A program made the translations under genes and the position numbers. The notes beneath the pieces were generated by a model, which worked only from the letters and a program-made list of their open reading frames with translations, had not been told where the DNA came from and searched no databases. Below, piece after piece: positions 31,518 to 40,212 of a stretch of DNA of 48,588 bases (positions are counted from its first letter, which is position 1; the number at the start of each line of letters is the position of its first letter). The stretch is from NCBI GenBank assembly GCA_034435955.1, contig DAOTWA010000039.1, positions 1 through 48,588 of the forward strand, given 5' to 3'. Source of the stretch: DAOTWA01 sp034435955 (GTDB lineage: Bacteria > Chloroflexota > Anaerolineae > Anaerolineales > Anaerolineaceae).

Positions 31518-32596
31518 AGCTGGACCATGGCGGGCTGCTCCGTCCACACCCCGGGCACGGCCGCGCCGCATTTCGGACAGGTGCCCTGCGCGGTGATGTT
31601 GTACTCTTGAATGACATAGCTGAAGCGCTTGATCAGGCGAGTGTTGCACCTAGGGCAGAAGGTATCTTCATAGGGTCCTACCCGCCCGGGCAGGTTGCCG
31701 GCGTAGACGAAGCGCAGCCCGGCTTCCTGGCCGATTTCGGCGGCTTTAATGAGCGTCTCGGCGGTCGTGTAGTCGTGGTCGGCCATTTTATAATCGGGGT
31801 GGAAGGCCGTCACGTGCCAGGGGATGTCCGGCGAGACGGAGGCCAGGAAGCGCGCCGCCTCCCACAGCTCGCCCGGGTCATCGTTGAAGCCCGGCACAAT
31901 CAGGGTGACCACCTCCAGCCAAAGCCCCATTTCATGCACCATCTGGATGGTGTCCAGCACATGCTGCAGCACGCCGCCGAGCTTGCGGTAGTTTCTGTCG
32001 TTCATGCTCTTCAGGTCGATTTTGTAGGCCGTCAGGTAAGGGCGGATGTACTCCAGCACTTCGCGTGTGCCGTTGCCGTTGGAGATGTACACGCAGCGCA
32101 TCCCGGCCGCTTTGGCCTGCTTGAAGATCTCGATTGCCCACTCGGAGGTGATCAGCGGCTCATTGTAGGACGAACCCACCACCGTCGCGCCGTGGCGCTT
32201 GCCCAGGCGCACCATCTCCTGCGGGGTGATGCGCTGCACAGTGCCAATGGCCCAATCCGACTGCGGATCGCGCAGGGCCTGCGAAGTCAGCCAGTTCTGG
32301 CAGTAACCGCAGTGGAAATCGCAACCCAGCATGCCAAAGGTGAGCACGTTTTCACCCGGGAGAACGTGAAAGAAGGGCTTCTTTTCGATCGGGTCGGCCT
32401 GAAGGGCGGCCACATAACCCCACGGGACTTTCAGCACGCCGTCATCGTTGAAGCGCACTTTACATATGCCGCGCCGCCCCGGACGGATCAGGCAGCGGTG
32501 CCCGCAGGCGTAGCAGCGCACGGAACCGTCGGGCAGTTTGTCGTAGAGCGCACCTTCGACGGTGAGTTTGTCCAGAAGTTCGGCCGTTGTGGACAT
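31481..32596 (-). CDS. amrS: AmmeMemoRadiSam-system radical SAM enzyme
   Basis: A 371-residue radical SAM protein. The 4Fe-4S motif is CxxxCxxC at Cys92, 96 and 99 (GCDFHCGYCQNW). The N-terminal region has further cysteines (28, 31, 35, 45) and the C-terminus a zinc-ribbon-like pair of CxxC (CPRCN, CPKCG) at about 320-350. SYNEPLITSEW and YKIDLKSMND are typical of AmrS. The family acts with Memo and AMMECR1 in an unknown modification; neither partner gene is near. A perfect AAGGAGGT precedes the ATG, and TATAAT lies 26 bp upstream. Tail-to-tail overlap with holA is 37 bp. Confidence 0.93.
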   Translation of the reverse strand: MSTTAELLDKLTVEGALYDKLPDGSVRCYACGHRCLIRPGRRGICKVRFNDDGVLKVPWGYVAALQADPIEKKPFFHVLPGENVLTFGMLGCDFHCGYCQNWLTSQALRDPQSDWAIGTVQRITPQEMVRLGKRHGATVVGSSYNEPLITSEWAIEIFKQAKAAGMRCVYISNGNGTREVLEYIRPYLTAYKIDLKSMNDRNYRKLGGVLQHVLDTIQMVHEMGLWLEVVTLIVPGFNDDPGELWEAARFLASVSPDIPWHVTAFHPDYKMADHDYTTAETLIKAAEIGQEAGLRFVYAGNLPGRVGPYEDTFCPRCNTRLIKRFSYVIQEYNITAQGTCPKCGAAVPGVWTEQPAMVQLHGSGLPMPVRG

Positions 32597-32621
32597 AGCC
32601 TACCTCCTTACTACATTAATC

Positions 32622-32627
32622 ATTATA
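32622..32627 (-). promoter_or_regulatory. -10 box for amrS
   Basis: Minus-strand TATAAT, 25 bp before the ATG at 32596. The gap 32597-32891 shows nothing else I can name. Confidence 0.5.
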
Positions 32628-32891
32628 ACGCCATGTCAAGGAATATTCTGATCTTTACGATCAGATTTGGCTATCCCGACAGCCTGCTGCATCTTTGCCT
32701 CATCCAATGGGTCTTCGTCAAGACGGCTTGCTGCTCAATCTTAATCATTATGCCAGCGATTTGACCCTCAATAGTTGTTATCATAATCCAGATTTTCGCT
32801 AACCGATCAAAATAGACCTCCATAGAGGACCCGAAAATACCTTGCAGGCGTTATTCCTTTACCACCCCAAACTTATGTTACACTTCCCTCA

Positions 32892-35342
32892 ATGGACGAG
32901 AAGACCCTCACCACCCTGGATTACTTCAAGATCCTCGAGCATCTGGCGTCCTATGCCTCCTTCAGCGCCTCAGCCGAAATGGCCCGCGCCCTGCGCCCAA
33001 CCGGCGATCTGGACGAGGCCCTCACCCGCCAGGCTGAGACGACCGAGGCGCGCCGCCTGCTTGACGCCAACCCGGATGCGGCCATCGGCGGGGCTCACGA
33101 CGTGCGCCCACAGGTCGACCTGGCCGCCCATGGCGGCGTACTGGAGCCAGCCGACCTGCTCGACGTGCGCGCCACCCTGATCGCTGCCCGCAACCTGGCG
33201 CGCATCCTGGAGAAAGCCGCCGCCAGTCTGCCCAACCTGGCGGTCCTCGGCGCTCCGCTGGCCCCGCCCCACGGGTTGGTGGAGGCCATCTCACGCGTGC
33301 TCTCCGAACGCGGCGAGGTGATGGACAGCGCATCGCCCGCCCTGGCGCAGATCCGCGCCGAGTTGCGCGTCACCCACGAGCGTTTGCTTTCGCGCCTGGA
33401 GCACATTATCAACGACCCCAAGGTCGCACCCATGCTCCAAGAGGCGCTGATTACCCAGCGCAGCGGGCGCTATGTGGTGCCCTTACGCGCCGAGTTCAAA
33501 GGCCGCCTGCGCTCCATCGTCCACGACCAGTCCTCCTCGGGCGCCACCCTGTTCGTCGAACCGCTGGCGGTGGTAGAGCTGAATAACCGCCTGCGCGAGC
33601 TGGAGCTGGCCGAGCGCGATGAAGTGCGCCGCATCCTGGCCGAGCTTTCCCGTCAGGTTGGTGAGCATCAAGTTGAGATCGACGCCATCGTCGCCGCGCT
33701 GGCTCGCCTGGACCTGGCCTTCATGCGCGCCAAATACGCCGAGGACCTGCGCGCCAGTGAGCCGCTGCTGCGGCCGTTCACCGCCCGGTCGTCGGCCGCC
33801 AGGCAACCCGGCGCCGCAAAGGGCAGGCATCCCGGCAGCGTCGTACGCCTCTACCAGGCGCGCCATCCGCTGCTCGACCCGGCTACCGTGGTGCCCATCG
33901 ACGTGGATCTGGACCCACAAACATATGCCATGGTGATTACCGGGCCCAACACCGGCGGGAAGACCGTCACGCTCAAGACGGTCGGCCTGCTGGCGCTGAT
34001 GGCCCAGGCGGGCATGCACATACCGGCCCAATCCGGCTCTGAGCTGACCGTCTTCCGCTCGATTTACGCCGACATCGGCGACGAGCAGTCCATCGAGCAG
34101 TCGCTCTCGACCTTCTCGGGACACATCACCAACATCGTCCGAATTTTGAGCCAGGCGGAGCGGCGTTCGCTGGTATTGCTGGACGAGCTGGGCGCGGGCA
34201 CCGATCCGCAGGAAGGCGCCGCCCTGGCCCGCGCCATCCTGGCCCACCTAGTGGAAGCGGGCATCACCTGTATGGTCGCCACTCACTATCCTGAGCTGAA
34301 AGCCTTCGCCCACACCACGCCCGGCGTCGTCAACGCCAGCGTGGAGTTCGATCTGGATACCCTGAAGCCCACCTATCACCTGACCATCGGCCTTCCGGGT
34401 CGTTCCAACGCGCTGGCCATTGCCGAGCGCCTGGGCCTGCCCGCCGAGATCATCCAGGCGGCGCGGGCGACCATCAACCCGGACGATCTGCGCGCCGAGG
34501 ACCTGCTGGACGAAATCCACCGACAGCGCGACCTGGCCCGCCAGGCGCGCGCCGCCGCCGAAGAGGCCCGCCGCGAGGCCGAAGAACTGCGAGCCGAGCT
34601 GATCGCCCGGCTGGAGAAGATCGAGGACGAGCGCCTGGCGATCCTGGAAAAGGCCCGCGAGCAGGCTGAGGCCGAGCTGGCCGCCTTGCGCGCCGAGCTG
34701 GAACAGGCCCGCAAAGCGCTGGCACGGGTTCGACAGCCTATCGCTGGGCTCAAACCGGTGGAAGAGACCGTCGAAGCCCTGGAAGAGGTGGTGGAAAAGA
34801 AAGCCGAACGCCGTGTGATGCGTGAATCGCGCGGCCCGGCTCCGAAAGGCCCGCTTAAACCCGGCGAGCGCGTGCGCCTGCGATCGCTGGGCGCCGTAGG
34901 AGTTGTCACCTCCCTAGACGAGGACGAGGTCGAGGTGCAGATGGGCGCGCTGCGCACCCGCGCCCGGCGCAGCGACGTGCAACGCCTGGCGCCGGAAGCA
35001 GCCATGGAAACCGCGCCCTCAGGCCAAAAGGCCGCCGCAACCCGGGCAGAGCCAGAGGAACGGCCTGCGAGCACATCGGTCTTCCGCCCTTCGCCAGGCG
35101 TGGAGCTCGACCTGCGCGGTCAGCGCGCCGACGAAGCCCTTCTGGCCCTGGAGCGCCACCTGGAGTCGGCTTACCTGGCCGGGCTGCCCTTCGTGAGAGT
35201 GATTCACGGCAAGGGCACCGGGCGGCTGCGTCAGGCCATCCGCGAGGCGCTGCGCGCCTCACCGCACGTGGCTTCCTTCGAAGCCGGGCAGGCGAACGAG
35301 GGCGGCGACGGCGTCACCATCGTGCACCTGGCGGTTGAGTAG
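32892..35342 (+). CDS. mutS2: Endonuclease MutS2
   Basis: An 816-residue MutS homologue without the mismatch-binding N-terminal domain; it acts on branched DNA and, in other bacteria, on collided ribosomes. Core and ATPase: Walker A GPNTGGKT starts at 351, SLSTFSGHITNIV and LLDELGAGTDPQEGAALA follow. A long coiled coil (about 525-640, rich in Ala, Glu and Arg) and a KOW-like segment lead to a C-terminal Smr nuclease domain (735-816) with VELDLRGQRADEAL and VIHGKGTGRLR. The ATG has no Shine-Dalgarno; a TACACT word 7 bases upstream may be a -10, giving a leaderless message. Confidence 0.95.
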   Translation: MDEKTLTTLDYFKILEHLASYASFSASAEMARALRPTGDLDEALTRQAETTEARRLLDANPDAAIGGAHDVRPQVDLAAHGGVLEPADLLDVRATLIAARNLARILEKAAASLPNLAVLGAPLAPPHGLVEAISRVLSERGEVMDSASPALAQIRAELRVTHERLLSRLEHIINDPKVAPMLQEALITQRSGRYVVPLRAEFKGRLRSIVHDQSSSGATLFVEPLAVVELNNRLRELELAERDEVRRILAELSRQVGEHQVEIDAIVAALARLDLAFMRAKYAEDLRASEPLLRPFTARSSAARQPGAAKGRHPGSVVRLYQARHPLLDPATVVPIDVDLDPQTYAMVITGPNTGGKTVTLKTVGLLALMAQAGMHIPAQSGSELTVFRSIYADIGDEQSIEQSLSTFSGHITNIVRILSQAERRSLVLLDELGAGTDPQEGAALARAILAHLVEAGITCMVATHYPELKAFAHTTPGVVNASVEFDLDTLKPTYHLTIGLPGRSNALAIAERLGLPAEIIQAARATINPDDLRAEDLLDEIHRQRDLARQARAAAEEARREAEELRAELIARLEKIEDERLAILEKAREQAEAELAALRAELEQARKALARVRQPIAGLKPVEETVEALEEVVEKKAERRVMRESRGPAPKGPLKPGERVRLRSLGAVGVVTSLDEDEVEVQMGALRTRARRSDVQRLAPEAAMETAPSGQKAAATRAEPEERPASTSVFRPSPGVELDLRGQRADEALLALERHLESAYLAGLPFVRVIHGKGTGRLRQAIREALRASPHVASFEAGQANEGGDGVTIVHLAVE

Positions 35343-35391
35343 ACGTGTAAGGATGCATGACCACGAAGAGCATCAGGGACGCCAAGAAAAA

Positions 35392-35428
35392 AGGCCGGTA
35401 GTGGTGGTCCCCCATACACTACCGGCCT
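35392..35428 (-). terminator. Terminator between mutS2 and recN
   Basis: A perfect 12 bp stem, AGGCCGGTAGTG at 35392-35403 with CACTACCGGCCT at 35417-35428, and a 13-base loop. Read on the minus strand it is followed by TTTTTTCTT, so it best serves recN; on the plus strand only CTTTGC follows. It may act for both convergent genes. Confidence 0.75.
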
Positions 35429-35553
35429 CTTTGCACGGATCCCCTATCAGCATCCATGCACCCATCTGCCGTGAAAGATGAGAATTGAATTAAATATATC
35501 AGAATTATCCAAGTGGCAATAGTTAATATTGTCCATACTTGTCAAGGAAAAGA

Positions 35554-37305
35554 TCACCCCTCTGCCGGGCGAATGGCGGCGATGCGCTGGCGGGCGGCCT
35601 CCAGCAGTTCCCCGGCCGCGCGCAGGTTGGCCTCGCTGGCGCCGCCGCCCAGCATCTGGGCCAGCTCCACCTCGCGCTCCTTGCCGCCCAGCGGCTCCAC
35701 CTGAGTCAGCGTGCGGCCCTCCAGGATCTCCTTGGTCACACGGAAGTGCCGGTCGCCGAAGGCGGCCAATTGCGGCAGATGGGTGACGACCATCACCTGG
35801 TGCTCCCGGCTGAGTTGCCACAGTTTCTCGCCGATCACCAGGCCCACCCTTCCGCCGATGCCCTGATCGATCTCGTCGAAAATCAGGGTCGGGATGGCGT
35901 CTGCTCGCGCCAGGACATTCTTCAGCGCCAGCATCAGGCGCGAGGTCTCGCCGCCCGAGGCGATCCTGACCAGCGGTTTCAGCCCCTCGCCCGGGTTGGG
36001 CGCCACCAGGAACTCGACCCGATCGATGCCGGTGGCATCGAACTCGACCTGTTCGCCTTCGCGGATGGGCAGTCCGTGCGGGTCGGGTCGGTAGCGCAGA
36101 TCGACCGAAAAGCGCGCCTCGGCCATGTTCAAGTCATCCAGCTCGGCCTCGACCGCTTTTCCCAACTCCTCAGCGGCTTTTTTGCGCCGTTCGGAGAGGG
36201 TCAGAGCCGCTCCGGCCAGCTCGGCGAGCAGTTCCGCCTCACTCTTCTCCAGCTCGGCGATGCGCTCGCCGGCGTGACGGACGGCCTCGAGCTGCGACTG
36301 TGCCTCGACGGCAAACTCCAGCACGGACTGAACGCTGCCGCCGTATTTGCGCTTCAGCCGCTGGATCAGGTCCAGGCGCTCCTCGATCTCCTCCAGGCGG
36401 CGCGGGTTGTATTCGATGCTCTCCAGGTAATCGCGGAGTTCGCGGCTCACCTCGGACAGGCTCTCCAGCAGCGTCTCCGCCTGGGAAGTCAGCGCCGCCT
36501 TTTCGCCGTCGATGCGGCTGAGCGATGCGAGATTCCGCACCACCTGGCCCAGCAGATCCGTCGCCGCTGGCGATTCGGGCGAGCCTTCATCCAGCAGGAT
36601 CAGCGCCGAGCGGGCCAGCGTGGCCAGGTTTTCGGCGTTGGCCAGCCGGTTGCGCTCTTGACGCAGGCTCTCCTCCTCGCCGGGCTGGAGCCGCGCTGTT
36701 TCGATCTCGTGGATCTGGTAGCTGAGCAGGTCAATGCGCCGTTCGGCATCTGCTTCGGCCTCGCGCAGCGAAACGAGCTCCTGGCGCACAGACTGCAGGC
36801 GGCGGTAGACCTTCTGGTATGTCTCGAGCAGGTCATCGTCGTTGGCAAAACGATCGAGCAACCCCAGGTGGGCGCGCACATTTAACAGGGAGAGGTGCTC
36901 CGATTGGCCGTGGATGTCTACCAAATACTGGCCCAGCTCGCGCAGAATGCTCAGACTGGCGCTGCGCCCATTGACGCGCGCACTGCTGCGGCCTTCCCGC
37001 CGCACCTCACGCTCCAGAGAGAGGTCATCCGTTTCGTCGTCCTTCAGATCCTCGCGCTCCAGAACCTCTTCGATGGCCGCGCGCGCCCGCTCGGGGATAC
37101 GGAAGACCCCCTGAATGATGGCCCGCTCGGCGCCTGAGCGGATGGCGGTCGAGTCCACCCGCCCGCCCAGCAGGGCTTCGATGGCGTCCAGGATGATCGA
37201 TTTACCCGCGCCAGTCTCGCCGGTGAAGGTCACCAGTCCGGGGCTAAATGTCAGCTCCAGGCTCTTGATGATGGCGAAATTCTCGATACGCAGCTCGGTC
37301 AGCAT
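35554..37305 (-). CDS. recN: DNA repair protein RecN
   Basis: A 583-residue SMC-like ATPase for double-strand break repair. Walker A GETGAGKSIILDAIEALLGG lies at about 29-48; long coiled coils fill about 150-370; the C-terminal half has IASGGETSRLMLALK (signature) and TLIFDEIDQGIGGRVG (Walker B). Length is normal. It follows the zinc-finger membrane protein gene by 30 bp on the same strand and has no clear Shine-Dalgarno, so coupling to upstream translation is likely. It ends the DNA-maintenance run that begins with ssb. Confidence 0.95.
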   Translation of the reverse strand: MLTELRIENFAIIKSLELTFSPGLVTFTGETGAGKSIILDAIEALLGGRVDSTAIRSGAERAIIQGVFRIPERARAAIEEVLEREDLKDDETDDLSLEREVRREGRSSARVNGRSASLSILRELGQYLVDIHGQSEHLSLLNVRAHLGLLDRFANDDDLLETYQKVYRRLQSVRQELVSLREAEADAERRIDLLSYQIHEIETARLQPGEEESLRQERNRLANAENLATLARSALILLDEGSPESPAATDLLGQVVRNLASLSRIDGEKAALTSQAETLLESLSEVSRELRDYLESIEYNPRRLEEIEERLDLIQRLKRKYGGSVQSVLEFAVEAQSQLEAVRHAGERIAELEKSEAELLAELAGAALTLSERRKKAAEELGKAVEAELDDLNMAEARFSVDLRYRPDPHGLPIREGEQVEFDATGIDRVEFLVAPNPGEGLKPLVRIASGGETSRLMLALKNVLARADAIPTLIFDEIDQGIGGRVGLVIGEKLWQLSREHQVMVVTHLPQLAAFGDRHFRVTKEILEGRTLTQVEPLGGKEREVELAQMLGGGASEANLRAAGELLEAARQRIAAIRPAEG

Positions 37306-37335
37306 AATCGATCCGCTAGACGGGAGCGGGGCCGC

Positions 37336-37884
37336 CTATCCGATCTGAATGCCCGCCAGACGGTAATAGAACGTCGACACCATTAAAAAGGCGTACAGCA
37401 CACCGTAAGCCAGGGGCAGCAAGCCGAACAAGCCGCTGGAAACGCTGCCCGTGGCGGCGAATACCGCCAGCAGGCCGATCCCGCGCATCAAAATAATCGG
37501 CAGGCTGCCCAGGATCGCCCCTGCAGCCGAGATCTGGTACAACCGGCGGCTGCGGCGCCGGCGCACCGCCCAGCGCACCACCTCAGCCGTCGCCACGCCA
37601 GCTACCGGGGCAATAAAAATCGTGAAGAAACCCAACAACGAAGCCACATAACTGCCCGCGAAACTCAACGTCAGCGATAGGATAAAAGAGACGGGATAGT
37701 CCACCCATTGGGCCGTCTCAAATGTTTTCTGCTGCCCGCGGACACACTCGCGGCAGCGATAACCGGTGGGTGTCAATACAGCACATTCGGCGCAGATCGG
37801 CTTGTTGCAGCGGTTGCAGCGCAAATTGGTGGGCCGGTCAGGGTGGTTGGCGCAGTACAGTGTGGTTTGTGTGGCTTCGCTCAT
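37336..37884 (-). CDS. B-box-type zinc finger membrane protein
   Basis: A 182-residue protein. Residues 11-47 hold eight ordered ligands (Cys11, His14, Cys23, Cys26, Cys31, Cys34, Cys44, Cys47), the pattern of a two-zinc B-box-like cross-brace. Four or so membrane segments follow, with an Arg-rich loop (RRRRSRRLY) near the middle. B-box fingers mediate protein contacts; the role here is unknown. The ATG at 37884 overlaps the nadK stop (ATGA); a longer open frame upstream is antisense-like sequence inside nadK. It is co-transcribed with nadK and recN. Confidence 0.82.
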   Translation of the reverse strand: MSEATQTTLYCANHPDRPTNLRCNRCNKPICAECAVLTPTGYRCRECVRGQQKTFETAQWVDYPVSFILSLTLSFAGSYVASLLGFFTIFIAPVAGVATAEVVRWAVRRRRSRRLYQISAAGAILGSLPIILMRGIGLLAVFAATGSVSSGLFGLLPLAYGVLYAFLMVSTFYYRLAGIQIG

Positions 37885-38753
37885 TTGTGATTGTCCAGTT
37901 TCGTCTCCCTTTCCATGTGAGAGGTAAGGTCGCGATAGAAATAGCCCGCATCCTGGAAGCGCACGAAACGCGTCGTGTGCTGGCCAGGGCAGATGAACAC
38001 CCGGTCGCCGTCCAACAGCGGCACGGGCGGCTGGCCGTCTACGCTGAGCACCGCCTGGTGATCGGTGTGCACCGTAACGGTGACGCACATTCCTTCGGGC
38101 AGCAGGATTGCGCGGTCTATCGAGAGATGCGGGGCCACCGGAACCAGCAGAATATTGCGCAACTGCGGCGGCAGGATGGGGCCGCCGGCCGCCAGAGCGT
38201 AAGCGGTCGAGCCGGTGGCCGTTGACACGACCAGGGCGTCGGCCACGTAAGTGATCATCTCATGACCATCTACCTGGACGACCACCTCCACCGGGCGGAC
38301 GAGCTGGCCGCGCGAGACGACCACATCGTTGAGCGCTTCCCAGGAACCTCGTGCCTGGTCGCCGCGCCAGTGCTCGGCGTTGAGCATCATGCGCTCTTCC
38401 AGCCAGTAATCGCCGGCCAGCAGGCGGGGCAGCGCTGTACTCCACTCGCCCGCCTTGACCTCCATGAGAAAACCAAAGTGGCCGAGGTTGATGCCCAGGA
38501 TGGGAATATCGAGCGGCGCGCACAGGTGCACGGCGCGCAGCATCGTCCCGTCCCCGCCCAGGGCGATCAGCAGGTCGACGTCATCCTCCCGTACCTGACG
38601 GCGCAGCTCCTCATCGTACAATGAGCCTTTGACCACACTCACCCCGCGCTCCTGCAAATAGCGCGCGATGGAGGCGCACTCCGCCAGAGCGGCAGGCAGG
38701 CCTGGGTGCGCCGCCACGGAGATACGCTTGGGGATCGGCGAGGTCCTTGTCAT
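37881..38753 (-). CDS. nadK: NAD kinase
   Basis: Makes NADP from NAD and ATP (or polyphosphate). The 290-residue product has the signature GGDGTMLRAVH, then NLGHFGFL, and STATGSTAYALAAGGPI in the C-terminal domain, all typical of NAD kinases. The start at 38753 gives the family's N-terminus (RISVAAHPG); a longer frame to 38837 adds unrelated sequence. Minus-strand TATAAT at 38763-38768 ends 9 bases before the ATG, and there is no Shine-Dalgarno, so the message may be leaderless. It begins an internal unit with the zinc-finger membrane protein and recN. Confidence 0.94.
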   Translation of the reverse strand: MTRTSPIPKRISVAAHPGLPAALAECASIARYLQERGVSVVKGSLYDEELRRQVREDDVDLLIALGGDGTMLRAVHLCAPLDIPILGINLGHFGFLMEVKAGEWSTALPRLLAGDYWLEERMMLNAEHWRGDQARGSWEALNDVVVSRGQLVRPVEVVVQVDGHEMITYVADALVVSTATGSTAYALAAGGPILPPQLRNILLVPVAPHLSIDRAILLPEGMCVTVTVHTDHQAVLSVDGQPPVPLLDGDRVFICPGQHTTRFVRFQDAGYFYRDLTSHMERETKLDNHK

Positions 38754-38762
38754 ACTGGCCCA

Positions 38763-38768
38763 ATTATA
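38763..38768 (-). promoter_or_regulatory. -10 box just before nadK
   Basis: TATAAT on the minus strand, 9 bases before the start codon, with no ribosome site between. It lies after the end of the Cas4-like gene. Confidence 0.5.
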
Positions 38769-38800
38769 GCCTTGAAATCGGCGGCTCAGAAAACCCCATC

Positions 38801-39310
38801 TCACAAACGTTGGTCGCAAACGTGCCTGAAGCCGCACGCGCGGCAGCGGGCAACCTCATCGTGGGAGCGCGAGGGCTCCCCGCGCCGCTCCTGGACGCGC
38901 ATCTCTGCCAGCAGGTCTAAAAGAGCCTCTTCCAGGGCGGGGGTGTAGTCCACCGCAAATGTGCGTCCGGGATAGTGCAGGATGCCGTACGGCGGGCGCT
39001 TGCCGAGCGTACGCTCAACCAGCAGACAGTAAGCAGCGAGCTGGAAGATGTGCGCGTCGAGCGGCGCGGCCGGCGTGCGGCTCGATTTCACCTCCACTGG
39101 CACGATCCGCCCGTTCTGCTGAACCAGGTAATCCGGCTTGCCGGTCAGGGCCAGGTCCGCGTCGTAGAGCGGTTTCTCCACCGGGCCCCAACCGCGTGTG
39201 TCGGAATAGATCACCCGGCCTCCCGGCAGACCGGCGGCGCGCCGCTGGCGAGCAGACTGCCAGAACAGCAATACGGCAAACAGAAACAATGCCAGGATGA
39301 CGAAGGGCAT
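38801..39310 (-). CDS. Cas4-like nuclease, catalytic half, membrane-anchored
   Basis: A 169-residue protein with an N-terminal membrane helix (2-17) and a PD-(D/E)XK nuclease core: GKPD with Asp60, VEVKSS with Glu73 and Lys75, and FQLAAY with Gln90 and Tyr94 (the RecB/Cas4 QxxxY). The C-terminus has Cys156, 159 and 165 (CRACGFRHVC), three of the four Cas4 iron-sulfur ligands. The missing Cys and the motif I His are found in the gene just upstream (39325-39564). The ATG has AAGGGG upstream, so it is translated on its own. No CRISPR or cas1/cas2 is near. It is expected to cut or trim DNA at the membrane. Confidence 0.85.
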   Translation of the reverse strand: MPFVILALFLFAVLLFWQSARQRRAAGLPGGRVIYSDTRGWGPVEKPLYDADLALTGKPDYLVQQNGRIVPVEVKSSRTPAAPLDAHIFQLAAYCLLVERTLGKRPPYGILHYPGRTFAVDYTPALEEALLDLLAEMRVQERRGEPSRSHDEVARCRACGFRHVCDQRL

Positions 39311-39324
39311 GACCTAAAACCCCT

Positions 39325-39564
39325 TCAGGCCAGCAGCAGGGTAGTCAGGTAATAGGCCAGCAGAGCCAGTCCTGCCAGAAAGGCCAAGGTCGCCAGCGCC
39401 CGCAGGAAGCTGGCCACAAGCACCTGTCGGCTGTGGCGCTGGTGCAGCTTTGTCCCGGCGGCCAGTTCGGCCTGATTCTGCGATTCGACCCCCTGCAGGG
39501 CGTACCACCAGGCGCGCCGGCAAAACAGGTAGGCGCCGATCTCACCTGCCCGGATGGTGCGCAT
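39325..39564 (-). CDS. Cas4-like N-terminal half with membrane helix
   Basis: A 79-residue protein. Residues 1-25 (RAGEIGAYLFCRRAWWYAL) match the start of Cas4 nucleases, where the first iron-sulfur Cys (Cys15 here) sits in a CPRRxW-like word. AGTKLHQRH at 37-44 fits RecB motif I, with His41. A membrane helix fills about 52-78. It lacks motifs II-III and the other Cys, all present in the next gene 14 bp downstream. The two gene products probably join to form one nuclease. The offset is not a multiple of three, so a past frame change in a single gene, or programmed shifting, is also possible. Confidence 0.8.
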   Translation of the reverse strand: MRTIRAGEIGAYLFCRRAWWYALQGVESQNQAELAAGTKLHQRHSRQVLVASFLRALATLAFLAGLALLAYYLTTLLLA

Positions 39565-39567
39565 GGC

Positions 39568-40206
39568 TTACTCTTTGGGCGGCAGGCGCGATTCCAGGCG
39601 GGCGAGGGCCTGCTCCAGGTGCTGCTCCCGCAAGCTGATGGTCAGGTCGCCGCGCGTGCGTTCGACGATGCCCCGCACCAGGTCTGTCTGCCGGCGCAGT
39701 CCGTTGGTGATCGCGTCCGGGTAATCCAGGGTCACCAGCACACCGTAGATATCGTCCATGCAGCCCAGCAACCGCTCGATCTCGGCCGAGTAGCCCTGGC
39801 GCAGCAGGTCCAGGCAGCGCCGGCGCAGCTCGCCGGTGGATTCGGCCAGACCGTTCAGGTAGGTTGCCGGTTCCAGACTGAGCTCTTCGGGCGGCGGCAG
39901 CGGGCGGTTTTCGATCAGCGCGCAGGTGATGCTCGCCTCGGCAAACTCTTTGAGCGCGTCCTGAGTATAGCCGGCGTAATACAGTTCGGGAAACTGCGCC
40001 AGGCCGGAGCGCAGCGCTTCGGCCAGCTCGCGCGCCTGGCGCAGTTGCTCCCCGGCCTGTTCGTGCTCGTCGCGATGGATGGCGCGGATCGCGTGGGCAC
40101 AGTGGCGCGTCAGCATGCGCGCCTGAGCCAGCGCCTGGTCGCGCGCCTGGGTGCGGGCCTCGAGCATCTGGCGCAGGCGCTCGGCGATGATCTCGAGATT
40201 GTCCAT
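39568..40206 (-). CDS. Translin-family RNA/DNA-binding protein
   Basis: A 212-residue all-helical protein of the prokaryotic translin/TRAX group (COG2178). Clear blocks are QDALKEFAEASITCALI, LPPPEELSLEPATYLNGLAE, TGELRRRCLDLLRQG and VTLDYPDAITNGLRR. TRAX uses acidic residues of the matching helices as RNase active site; several Glu and Asp are present (DALKEFAEA, DYPDA), so activity is possible but not shown. It is packed between the DUF3467 gene (6 bp) and the Cas4-like N-terminal gene (3 bp), clearly one operon. Some databases mislabel this family as haloacid dehalogenase. Confidence 0.88.
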   Translation of the reverse strand: MDNLEIIAERLRQMLEARTQARDQALAQARMLTRHCAHAIRAIHRDEHEQAGEQLRQARELAEALRSGLAQFPELYYAGYTQDALKEFAEASITCALIENRPLPPPEELSLEPATYLNGLAESTGELRRRCLDLLRQGYSAEIERLLGCMDDIYGVLVTLDYPDAITNGLRRQTDLVRGIVERTRGDLTISLREQHLEQALARLESRLPPKE

Positions 40207-40212
40207 GGCAGC

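Noticed and set aside
31514..32764. Plus-strand 416-codon frame opposite amrS
   Set aside because: Antisense shadow of amrS with no motifs.
37885..38088. N-terminal extension of the zinc-finger membrane protein
   Set aside because: It lies inside nadK in another frame and has shadow-like Arg/Pro/Ala sequence; the ATGA overlap at 37881-37884 gives a better start.
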